Source: an uncultured Phycisphaerales bacterium
GTDB taxonomy: Bacteria; Planctomycetota; Phycisphaerae; WQYP01
NCBI GenBank assembly: GCA_937901265.1
Contig: CALCHA010000147.1
Coordinates: 1-9,031 of the forward strand
DNA: 9,031 nucleotides
Reading direction: 5' to 3'
Shown: piece after piece, positions 1-5,513 of the stretch
How the letters are laid out: each line of letters begins with the position of its first letter
How positions within the stretch are numbered: the stretch's first letter is position 1
Program-made: the position numbers and the translations under genes
Notes under the pieces: model-generated
Database searches by the model: none
What the model was told of the DNA's origin: nothing
The model's input: only the letters and a program-made list of their open reading frames with translations

Positions 1-673
1 GCGCCGGCTCGTTGGGCTTCACCTTGCGTACCGGCTCGGGGGAAAGATAAGGCGAATCGGTCTCCACCAGCAGCCGGTCCGCCGGCGTCAGCTTCGCCGC
101 CGCCTGCACATCCCCCGCGCCCCCATACGTTACAATCCCCGTGAACCCGATGTACGCGCCCAGCTCCACCCACGCCGCGCACTCCGCCGGCGTGCCCGTG
201 AAACAATGCACCACGAACCGCAAATCCGTAAAGTCTTCCATGATGGCCAGCGCGTCGGCATGCGCTTCGCGCACATGCAGAATCACCGGCAATCCCACCC
301 GCCGCGCCATCTCTAATTGATTCAGGAACACCCCGCGCTGCAGCAGCTTCGGCGAGTAATCGTAATGATAATCCAGCCCGCACTCGCCCAGAGCCAGAAC
401 CTTGGGCTCCTTCTTCACACGATTTTCCAGAAAGGCCTCATAGCCCTCCTCCACCTGCGCCGCATAGTGCGGGTGGATGCCCAGCGCTCCGAAAACCGAC
501 GCATGGTCGCGCAGCAACGCCAGCACCTTTCCGTGATCTGGAAAGTCCGTCCCCACCGTCACCACGCGCCCCACCCCCGCCGCCACAGCCCGCGCCAGCA
601 CCGCCGCAGTCCCCCCCGATACCCCCTGCTGCAATGCGTCCGACGTGAGGTGACAATGCGTGTCGATTAACAT
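1..673 (-). CDS. tatD: TatD-family metal-dependent hydrolase (partial, C-terminus missing)
   Basis: The frame is open from ATG at 673 to the left edge (224 codons). It encodes a TIM-barrel hydrolase of the TatD/YcfH type, a family of metal-dependent DNases or phosphoesterases. All expected metal ligands are visible: THCH (H6, H8), E97 in GECGLDY, H133 in ILHVRE, H156 in VVHCFTG and D206 in ETDSPYL. GIHPHYA (65-71) and the late SPEPVRKVKPNEPA stretch are also family signatures. Family members have about 255-265 residues, so only some 30-40 C-terminal residues lie outside the window. MLIDTHCHL is the usual family N-terminus, which supports the ATG, although no clear Shine-Dalgarno precedes it. 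The gene is divergent from the kinase at 813. The true substrate cannot be read from sequence, and paralogues are common, so the symbol denotes the family. Confidence 0.95.
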   Translation of the reverse strand, partial: MLIDTHCHLTSDALQQGVSGGTAAVLARAVAAGVGRVVTVGTDFPDHGKVLALLRDHASVFGALGIHPHYAAQVEEGYEAFLENRVKKEPKVLALGECGLDYHYDYSPKLLQRGVFLNQLEMARRVGLPVILHVREAHADALAIMEDFTDLRFVVHCFTGTPAECAAWVELGAYIGFTGIVTYGGAGDVQAAAKLTPADRLLVETDSPYLSPEPVRKVKPNEPA

Positions 674-676
674 TTC

Positions 677-700
677 TGCAATTCTAAGGATTAAATTGCA
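677..700. promoter_or_regulatory. 7-bp inverted repeat before the tatD-like start
   Basis: TGCAATT (677-683) and AATTGCA (694-700) form a perfect inverted repeat with a 10-bp AT-rich spacer. It lies 3 bp upstream of the TatD ATG (673) and within the 139-bp divergent region shared with the kinase gene. It could be an operator or a short 5' hairpin, but the arms are short and chance is possible. The rest of 674-812 shows no convincing promoter. TATATG at 731-736 resembles a -10 box toward the kinase but has no matching -35. Confidence 0.3.
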
Positions 701-812
701 ACTGCGGTAGTGTCTTCCGGCGTTGCCCGCTATATGCTGTCACGAGCAAGGACTCCTTCGTGATTCATCCATGTCTGGTCATGGGGCTTTGTTTTTGTAA
801 AGACGTCGTACT

Positions 813-2801
813 ATGGGTGACCAGCCCCTCCATGCTGAGCAGCCACCGCCCGTGCGGAGACAACGCAGGGGAGCCGGGCGAATCGCGCTGCGCATCTCCA
901 TGATTTACTGCGTTGCCGCCGGCCTGTGGATTTTCTTTTCCGACGTCGCCCTGCATCGAACCGCCCGCACCCTGGGCCTGGCGCTCGAAACCGAGGAGCA
1001 CGTCCAGACCGCCAAGGGCTGGTTCTTTGTGCTTGCCACCACCCTGCTGCTGTTCGTCCTTGTGCGTTCCTATTTCAAGGCGTTTCATCGCCAGCAGTCG
1101 CGACTCCATGAACGCATCCAGACCATCGCCCACCAATACCAGCACCTCTTCGAGCACAACCCCTTCCCCATGTGGGTCTTCGACCCCGCGGATCTGCGCT
1201 TCCTTGCCGTCAATGACCGCGCCCTCGAAGCCTACGGGTACACCCGCGATGAATTCCTGGCCATGAAAGTCACCGACCTCGGCGATACCCAGGACATCAC
1301 CCGCCTCAGCGATCCTTCCGCCCCCGACGATCCCCGCACCACCGGCCTCTGGTGCCACCACGACAAGCGCGGCGTTCCCATCGAGGCCGAGGTCGTCAGC
1401 CACTGGATCGACTTCGACGGTCGCCGCGCCACCCTCGCCCTCGCCATCAACGTCACCGAGCGCCGGCGCGCTCAACGCTCCCTCGAAGAATATCGCGCCG
1501 GTCTGGAACTCCGCGTCCGCGAGCGCACCGCGGCGCTCTCCACCGCCAATGATCGCCTGCGCGCTGAGATCGAACAACGCGAACGCGCTGAGGCCGATCT
1601 CATCGCCGCCAAACAAAGTGCCGAGCAAGCCAGCGCCGCCAAGAGCACCTACCTCGCCAACACGACCCATGAAATCCGCACGCCGCTCACCAGCATCCTC
1701 GGCTACGCCGACCTGATGATGGATGAGGACATCGCCCCCGCGCAGCGCGACCGCTACGTGGATGTCATCCGGCAAAACGCGGCGCACCTGCTGAAGTTGA
1801 TGGACGACCTCCTGGACCTCACGCGGGCGGAGATGGGGAAAATCGCCCTGAACTGGGAGCTCGAGTCGCCGCGCGACCTCGCCGCCCAGGCCATCGAGCT
1901 CGTGCGCCCCCGGGCCATGGCGCGCGGCATCGACCTGGCGCTCGATGCCGGCCGCGATCTGCCCGCTTCCATCCGCGCCGACGGCGTGCGCCTTCGCCAG
2001 GTCCTCCTGAATCTGCTCGCCAATGCCATCAAGTTCACCGACGCCGGTCGCGTGACCCTGGCGATCAGCGCCGCGCCTCCCAGCCGGCAGGGGGCCTCTG
2101 GAAAAGCGATCCGCTTTGAAGTCCGCGACACGGGCATTGGAATCTCCCCGGACAACGCGCGGCACATCTTTGAGCCCTTCTTTCAGGTCGATCAGGGGCC
2201 GACCCGGCGTTACCGTGGGTTTGGTCTGGGGCTGGCCATTTCGCGGGAGCTGATCGAACGCATGGGCGGGTCGATCGCCGTCACCAGCTCGCCCGGCAAG
2301 GGCAGCAGTTTCAGCATCGAATTGCCCCTCTCGGAACTGGGCGTCACCGCGGCTCGCATCTCCAGCCAGCCCTCGGACGACCGTCTGGAGGCGCGCGTTC
2401 TTCTGGCGGAGGATGATCCCAATATCCGCTGGCTCGTCGAGGAATTTCTGCGGCGGGCGGGAGCGGAGGTCGTGGCGGTGTCGGATGGGGTGATGGCCGT
2501 GGCGAGCGTGGAGGAGGACCTTGCCACGCGGGGGCAGGGGGCATTCGATCTGGCACTGCTGGATATTCACATGCCGGGGCTGGATGGGGAGGAGGTCATG
2601 CGGCGGATTCGCACGGCGGGGTATCAGGGGGCGATCGTCGCGCTGACCGCACAGCCCGACGCTGCCGAGCGCGAGAGCTGGGAGGCGGCCGGATGCAATG
2701 CGGTGGCCGCCAAGCCGATCGATCGGCGTACGTTTATTCCCATGCTCGCGGAATTGCTGCGGGCACGCCTTGCGGCGGCCCGCAGCGAATCGCGTTCGTG
2801 A
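813..2801 (+). CDS. Membrane-bound hybrid sensor histidine kinase (PAS-HisKA-HATPase_c-REC)
   Basis: A 662-residue two-component sensor. Two predicted TM helices (about 25-47 and 69-87) flank a short loop. Their LWIFFSD...KGWFFVL pattern matches an N-terminal module common in PAS-containing sensors. A PAS domain (about 106-218) follows, then a coiled-coil linker (about 220-275). The HisKA domain carries the phospho-acceptor H286 in TTHEIRTPL. The ATPase domain has an N box (N400, N404), G1 DTGIG (439-443), F box FEPFF (453-457) and G2 GFGLGL (469-474). A C-terminal receiver has acidic D534/D535, phospho-acceptor D584, T612 and K634. All catalytic residues are present, so an active phosphorelay kinase is expected. 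It needs a separate phosphotransfer or response regulator, and none is adjacent. The start is the first ATG of the frame and its RBS is weak. G/C bias reverses within the gene (see findings). The ligand is unknown. Confidence 0.95.
   Translation: MGDQPLHAEQPPPVRRQRRGAGRIALRISMIYCVAAGLWIFFSDVALHRTARTLGLALETEEHVQTAKGWFFVLATTLLLFVLVRSYFKAFHRQQSRLHERIQTIAHQYQHLFEHNPFPMWVFDPADLRFLAVNDRALEAYGYTRDEFLAMKVTDLGDTQDITRLSDPSAPDDPRTTGLWCHHDKRGVPIEAEVVSHWIDFDGRRATLALAINVTERRRAQRSLEEYRAGLELRVRERTAALSTANDRLRAEIEQRERAEADLIAAKQSAEQASAAKSTYLANTTHEIRTPLTSILGYADLMMDEDIAPAQRDRYVDVIRQNAAHLLKLMDDLLDLTRAEMGKIALNWELESPRDLAAQAIELVRPRAMARGIDLALDAGRDLPASIRADGVRLRQVLLNLLANAIKFTDAGRVTLAISAAPPSRQGASGKAIRFEVRDTGIGISPDNARHIFEPFFQVDQGPTRRYRGFGLGLAISRELIERMGGSIAVTSSPGKGSSFSIELPLSELGVTAARISSQPSDDRLEARVLLAEDDPNIRWLVEEFLRRAGAEVVAVSDGVMAVASVEEDLATRGQGAFDLALLDIHMPGLDGEEVMRRIRTAGYQGAIVALTAQPDAAERESWEAAGCNAVAAKPIDRRTFIPMLAELLRARLAAARSESRS
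2756..2786. terminator. Strong GC hairpin at the convergent 3' ends of the kinase and rplS
   Basis: GCTGCGGGC (2756-2764) pairs perfectly with GCCCGCAGC (2778-2786). CGCC (2766-2769) pairs with GGCG (2774-2777) around a TTGC loop after a one-base bulge, giving about 13 base pairs. It lies within the last codons of the kinase and starts 17 nt past the rplS stop on the other strand. No T-tract follows on either side, so it is not a standard intrinsic terminator. It may instead pause polymerase or protect 3' ends. High GC content makes such stems more likely by chance. Confidence 0.35.
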
Positions 2802-2802
2802 C

Positions 2803-3225
2803 TTACTTGCTGGCGGCTTTCCGGGCCTTCTTCTCGGCGGCCTTGGTGGCCTTGGCGGCGGCGTCGGGGGCCACGATGGCGGCGCCTTCCTTCAACCGTG
2901 TCGCCTTGCCCGTCCGCTCACGCAGGAAGTAAAGCTTCGCCCGACGCACGCGGCTCTTGCGCTTCACTTCCAGCTTCTCGATCTTCGGGGAGTGCAGCGG
3001 AAACACACGCTCGACGCCTTCGTTGTTCACGATGCGGCGAACCGTGAAGTTGGCGTTGATGCCGTCGCCCTTCCGCATGATCACCGTGCCGGAGAACACC
3101 TGAATACGCTCCTTGTCGCCTTCGACAATGCGCTGGTGCACATCGACCAGATCGCCGATGTCGAACTGCGGCGGGGTCGCCTTCATGTGTTTGCTTTCCA
3201 CGTGGGCGAGAAATTCGTTCTTCAT
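2803..3225 (-). CDS. rplS: 50S ribosomal protein L19 (bL19)
   Basis: A 140-residue L19, a protein of the large subunit at the 30S/50S interface. The conserved core is clear: FSGTVIMRKGDG (44-55), NFTVRRI (59-65), GVERVFPLHSPKIEKLEV (70-87) and the basic RRAKLYFLRERTGKATRLKE (94-113). The frame extends upstream to 3318, but that segment is unlike L19, so the ATG at 3225 (MKNEFLAHVE) is the likely start. There is no strong SD; GAAAG sits about 10 nt upstream. Family members are usually about 115-120 residues. Here an Ala/Lys-rich tail (114-140, including AEKKARKAASK) adds some 25 residues, probably a basic rRNA-binding or disordered extension. It is the last gene of the rpsP-trmD-rplS cluster, 89 bp after trmD. 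Its TAA is 1 bp from the convergent kinase's TGA. Confidence 0.96.
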   Translation of the reverse strand: MKNEFLAHVESKHMKATPPQFDIGDLVDVHQRIVEGDKERIQVFSGTVIMRKGDGINANFTVRRIVNNEGVERVFPLHSPKIEKLEVKRKSRVRRAKLYFLRERTGKATRLKEGAAIVAPDAAAKATKAAEKKARKAASK

Positions 3226-3314
3226 GGGGGTCTGACTTTCTGGGCAGCAATGGCCCGGGAAGGAGAGGCTCGGCGAGCAGGGGAAACGGGAGATCGGGCA
3301 GACATGCACCGAAT

Positions 3315-4043
3315 TCAATCGACCGTTCGTTGATTCCCTTCGCGGGCCTCCCGGAGGAGATCGGGACGCCTTTCAGCGGTCCGTTTTTGAGCCTGCTCGC
3401 GGCGCCATTGCTCGACCTTGCCGTGGTCGCCGGAGAGGAGAATGTCGGGCACACTCAGGCCCGCATATTCGCGGGGGCGTGTGTAGTGCGGATATTCGAG
3501 ACCTCCCTGGATGGTTTCGTCGGCATTGCCGAAGGACTCACCGTGGGAGGAGAGGCTGTCGCCCAAAACGCCGGGAAGGAGCCGGACGACGGCATCGAGA
3601 AGCAGCATGGCGGGAATCTCGCCGCCGGAGAGGATGAAGTCCCCGACGCTGATTTCCCGTGGTTGGCGCAGCTCGTGGATGCGTTCATCGAAGCCTTCAT
3701 AATGGCCGGCGATGAGCAGCAGCCGGGGGAGTCTGCTGAGTTCCTCGGCGAGGGGCTGAGAGAATTTGCGACCGGTGGGGGCGAGGAGGATGCGGGTCGT
3801 GGGGGCAGGGTCGGCACCTTCGATGGCGGCGACGGCGTCGAGAACGGGCTGGCACATCAGGACCATGCCCGGCCCGCCGCCGAAGGGCCGATCGTCCACC
3901 TTGCGGTGGGGATCTTTGGTGTAATCGCGGAGCTGGTGAACGTGGTAGCTCGCGAGGCCTTTGTCCTGGGCCCGCTTAAGGATGCTGCCGCCGAGGATGG
4001 GGGCGAACATTTCGGGGAAGAGGGTCAGGACATCGATGCGCAT
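3315..4043 (-). CDS. trmD: tRNA (guanine-N1)-methyltransferase TrmD (m1G37)
   Basis: A 242-residue SPOUT-class methyltransferase that uses S-adenosylmethionine to form m1G37 next to the anticodon, which prevents +1 frameshifting. Visible signatures are the MRIDVLTLFPEMF N-terminus, GGGPGM (55-60), LLLIAGHYEGFDERI (108-122) and SVGDFILSGGE (132-142), which form the knotted SAM site. LLPGVLGD (155-162), PHYTRP (185-190) and LLSGDH (202-207) follow. The acidic residue before SF, Asp in the E. coli enzyme, is Glu here (E169 in GESF). It is followed by a short insertion (172-180) before the LEYPHYTRP segment. The reading frame stays open upstream to 4778, but MRIDVLTLFPEMF is the canonical start, so the ATG at 4043 is chosen. 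The SD is not obvious, so translation may depend on the upstream gene. It lies 80 bp after rpsP. Confidence 0.96.
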   Translation of the reverse strand: MRIDVLTLFPEMFAPILGGSILKRAQDKGLASYHVHQLRDYTKDPHRKVDDRPFGGGPGMVLMCQPVLDAVAAIEGADPAPTTRILLAPTGRKFSQPLAEELSRLPRLLLIAGHYEGFDERIHELRQPREISVGDFILSGGEIPAMLLLDAVVRLLPGVLGDSLSSHGESFGNADETIQGGLEYPHYTRPREYAGLSVPDILLSGDHGKVEQWRREQAQKRTAERRPDLLREAREGNQRTVD

Positions 4044-4123
4044 GGTGTGCCAGAAGTCAGAAGCGGGAAGTCTCAAGGCGAGACGGTCCCCAGGAAGCGT
4101 CTGCCGAACTTCGGGCTTGTGGT

Positions 4124-4402
4124 TCAGGCTGCGGGCGTAGCGATGGCAGCGGCCTGGCCCGAATCGACGGCGCGAAGCAGAAGCCGGCGGACGGTATTGG
4201 AGGGCTGAGCGCCCTGCTTGATCCAATGCTCGACGCGCGCCTTGTCGACCTGAACCTGCTTGGCGGTGTCGGGCGTGATGGGGTCGTAGAAGCCCAGTTG
4301 TTCGAGGACCTTGCCATCGCGCGGGGAGCGGTGATCGACGGCATTGATGCGCCAGAAGGCGTGATTTTTGCGGCCGAAGCGTTTCAGGCGAATTTTGACC
4401 AC
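4124..4402 (-). CDS. rpsP: 30S ribosomal protein S16 (bS16)
   Basis: A 92-residue small-subunit protein. The VVKIRLKRFGRKNHAFWRI N-terminus and the LGFYDP (36-41) and WIKQGAQPSNTVRRLL (60-75) motifs identify S16. The family normally begins MVKIRL, so the GTG at 4402 is the start. It is supported by a TGAGG Shine-Dalgarno (4413-4409) six bases upstream. An in-frame ATG at 4429 would add nine residues (MAPFLLRFS) with no homology. The length is normal for the family (80-95) with a short Ala-rich end. It is the first gene of the rpsP-trmD-rplS cluster and is preceded by a long leader and a recognisable promoter at 4653-4681. The usual rimM partner does not follow it. Confidence 0.96.
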   Translation of the reverse strand: MVKIRLKRFGRKNHAFWRINAVDHRSPRDGKVLEQLGFYDPITPDTAKQVQVDKARVEHWIKQGAQPSNTVRRLLLRAVDSGQAAAIATPAA

Positions 4403-4408
4403 TGAGAA

Positions 4409-4413
4409 CCTCA
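4409..4413 (-). promoter_or_regulatory. Shine-Dalgarno that fixes the GTG start of rpsP
   Basis: On the minus strand, TGAGG ends six bases before GTG (4402-4400). The ATG at 4429 has no comparable purine-rich site at the right distance. This is one of only two clear SD sequences in the window and decides between the two possible S16 starts. Confidence 0.7.
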
Positions 4414-4589
4414 GGAGAAAAGGGGCCATGGGGCCGCCGGTCGTCACCGACGGCGGTGCGCGCAAGGCGGAGCAGGTCCACCATGCGGGCGGGGAATCGA
4501 GCAATGTAACGCAGGGGGACGATGTTTTCAAGGATTTTGCGCGGCGTTGGCCAAGGGCGACAGATTGGCGTGGGCAAGATGACCATCAT

Positions 4590-4609
4590 GTTTGGACAGG
4601 TGTCCAAAC
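4590..4609. promoter_or_regulatory. 20-bp palindrome, candidate operator or leader hairpin
   Basis: GTTTGGACA (4590-4598) and TGTCCAAAC (4601-4609) are perfect 9-bp inverted arms around GG. As DNA this is the form expected for a dimeric repressor site. As RNA it would be a short hairpin in the rpsP leader. The half-site TGTCCAA recurs at 4676-4682 over the predicted rpsP -35 box, which favours a protein-binding element. The regulator is unknown. Confidence 0.5.
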
Positions 4610-4652
4610 GAGCGGGTTTTCGAAAGTTACGTAACATGATGTTCGTTAATGG

Positions 4653-4681
4653 TTTATATAATAATCGCGACACGTTGTCCA
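4653..4681 (-). promoter_or_regulatory. Sigma70-type promoter for rpsP-trmD-rplS
   Basis: On the minus strand, TGGACA (4681-4676, five of six matches to TTGACA) is followed after exactly 17 bp by TATAAA (4658-4653, five of six matches to TATAAT). The surrounding 4626-4670 segment is the most AT-rich stretch of the window, and no other candidate upstream of rpsP is this good. The expected start is near 4646. Confidence 0.6.
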
Positions 4682-4702
4682 AGGTGGCCAAGTTGTTCAA
4701 CG
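4676..4702. repeat. Three tandem 9-bp direct repeats at the rpsP -35 region
   Basis: TGTCCAAGG (4676-4684), TGGCCAAGT (4685-4693) and TGTTCAACG (4694-4702) lie head to tail with no gap. The shared core is TG-[TG]-[CT]-CAA. The first unit covers the predicted -35 hexamer of rpsP. The same heptamer forms both arms of the palindrome at 4590-4609, and TGGCCAA also occurs at 4548-4554. This suggests cooperative binding of one factor. Chance is not excluded for such short degenerate units. Confidence 0.45.
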
Positions 4703-5043
4703 TTTTTAGAGCGGGCAGGATCGGGGAATGAGGCTCGACTGAGGCGAATTGTAATTTTTTGAAGGGGCGGGTCGTCATGGGCGCACTCCCTGTCGGCGTT
4801 CATGGGTCCTCGGTACCTGGAATAACGCAGGGAAGGGAGAAATGGTTCCCAGAAAGTTTGGGATTTGGAAGGGTTGTTGCGGCTCGCGTCGCAGCGTGGG
4901 AGACCCTGTAGGCTGCGCATCCGCGGCGACGTGGGCTCGTGGGCGTGGTTTTTGTTTGGGGCGGCAGAGCAAATCGCGCCTGGGCAGTGCGAGCGATGGA
5001 TTTTTCCGGACTCTCGCGGGTGAGTTCGCTTCACGCGGCGAGG
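4703..5043. other. Non-coding stretch with no feature recognised
   Basis: Between the rpsP upstream repeats and the hairpin before the DUF3467 gene I find no protein resembling a known family on either strand. Frames such as 4654-5073 on the minus strand are low-complexity, Arg/Ser/Pro-rich and have no RBS. A promoter for the plus-strand gene at 5091 should lie here or just downstream, but I cannot place a convincing -35/-10 pair. Confidence 0.5.
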
Positions 5044-5080
5044 TTCCGCTAGTATGGTAGAGGACTGTTGCATAGCGGAA
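5044..5080 (+). promoter_or_regulatory. Hairpin overlapping the Shine-Dalgarno of the DUF3467 gene
   Basis: TTCCGCTA (5044-5051) and TAGCGGAA (5073-5080) are perfect 8-bp inverted arms with a 21-nt loop. The gene's likely Shine-Dalgarno, GGAAGG (5077-5082, 8 nt before ATG 5091), has its GGAA in the 3' arm. In the mRNA this stem would hide the ribosome-binding site, an arrangement seen in translational switches. As DNA it could instead be an operator. Confidence 0.45.
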
Positions 5081-5090
5081 GGCAGATTTC

Positions 5091-5441
5091 ATGAGCGGTT
5101 CAGGAAACGAGACAGGGAATGGCGGGGCGGGGAACGGCGGGGGAAATGATGCGGGGAATCCTTCGGGGAACGAGGGGGGGAATCCCTCGTCGGGGGGTGG
5201 TCCCGGTCCGATTCAGAAGATCGCGCACAACCCCATGTCGGCGAGGGTGCCCGAGAAGGTCTCACGCGGCGTCGTGGCGACGGGATTTCTGGCCTATTTT
5301 GGTCCCAACGAGTTCGTGGTGGACTTCCTGCAGTTCATCGCCCGGCCGCCCCAACTGGTGGCCCGGGTGATCATGCCCCCGGCGGTCGCGGAACAGTTTG
5401 TGGCGGTGCTGCGAGATATCGTCGGGCGCTATTCGCAGTAG
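5091..5441 (+). CDS. DUF3467-like protein, N-terminal half (ends at in-frame TAG)
   Basis: A 116-residue product. Residues 1-40 are a Gly/Asn-rich low-complexity segment built on repeated GN steps. Residues about 61-114 look like DUF3467: YFGPNEFVVDF, then ARVIMPPAVAEQF, then a helix ending in GRYSQ. DUF3467 is a small domain of unknown function found in bacteria and archaea. The start has GGAAGG 8 nt upstream. The frame stops at TAG (5439-5441), but the same phase continues directly into a linker and a second DUF3467-like domain ending at 5828. This is therefore probably the front half of one roughly 245-residue protein split by a nonsense codon (CAG to TAG would be one base). Alternatives are two separate proteins, amber readthrough, or a sequencing error. 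The role is unknown and no signal peptide is seen. Confidence 0.7.
   Translation: MSGSGNETGNGGAGNGGGNDAGNPSGNEGGNPSSGGGPGPIQKIAHNPMSARVPEKVSRGVVATGFLAYFGPNEFVVDFLQFIARPPQLVARVIMPPAVAEQFVAVLRDIVGRYSQ
5100..5196 (+). repeat. Degenerate G-rich repeat encoding GN steps, with G-quadruplex motif
   Basis: The first codons of the DUF3467 gene repeat a roughly 12-base pattern of G-run plus AAT/AAC, giving GN every three to five residues. Within it, G-runs at 5115-5117, 5124-5127, 5129-5132 and 5139-5143 have loops of 6, 1 and 6, which fits the standard G-quadruplex rule on the coding strand. A G7 tract (5174-5180) sits in a 7-bp hairpin (ACGAGGG 5170-5176 with CCCTCGT 5184-5190). Slippage or translational pausing is possible. 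Confidence 0.5.
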
Positions 5442-5513
5442 TTCGCTCCGCCGGCCCCGCTGGCCAAGAACCCCAACGACAAGCCGCGGGGGGCCCAGGA
5501 GATCTACGACGAT

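Larger units (their letters stand above)
4403..4646 (-). other. Long 5' leader of the rpsP operon
   Basis: If transcription starts about 7 bp past the -10 box at 4653-4658, the rpsP mRNA has an untranslated leader of about 245 nt. It contains GTTACGTAAC (4626-4635, a perfect 10-bp palindrome), the 20-bp dyad at 4590-4609 and TTGGCCAA (4547-4554). No frame here looks like a real gene. The frame starting at minus-strand ATG 4637 runs through rpsP into trmD but resembles no family I recognise. Ribosomal-protein operons often have autoregulatory leaders. I do not recognise a known class here, so an RNA regulatory role is inference. Confidence 0.4.

Noticed and set aside
731..736. TATATG as a -10 box for the kinase
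   Set aside because: No acceptable -35 hexamer at 15-19 bp and no extended -10 TG, so a promoter cannot be supported.
765..2570. 601-codon open frame on the minus strand opposite the kinase
   Set aside because: It mirrors the GC-rich codons of a gene with all kinase motifs intact. Its own translation is Gly/Asp/Val-rich without recognisable domains, as expected for an antisense shadow.
3226..3314. Possible L19 leader or terminator between trmD and rplS
   Set aside because: Only stems of about four base pairs are visible and no T-tract follows. Nothing distinguishes it from chance in GC-rich DNA.
2698..3333. 211-codon plus-strand frame over rplS
   Set aside because: Antisense shadow of L19, whose conserved core is unmistakable on the other strand.
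4626..4702. Replication origin (AT-rich stretch plus 9-bp direct repeats, with the skew change about 2.5 kb away)
   Set aside because: I see no TTATCCACA-type DnaA boxes and no dnaA/dnaN/gyr neighbours. The repeats sit exactly on a good promoter, so promoter control is the simpler reading.
4044..4778. Frame open for 245 codons upstream of and in phase with trmD, running out of frame through rpsP
   Set aside because: It would give TrmD a long N-terminus never seen in the family and overlaps the well-supported S16 gene. GC-rich DNA gives long stop-free frames by chance.
4654..5073. 139-codon minus-strand frame upstream of rpsP
   Set aside because: It is Arg/Ser/Pro-rich with no recognisable motif, and it covers the promoter and repeat elements. 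Not supported as a gene.
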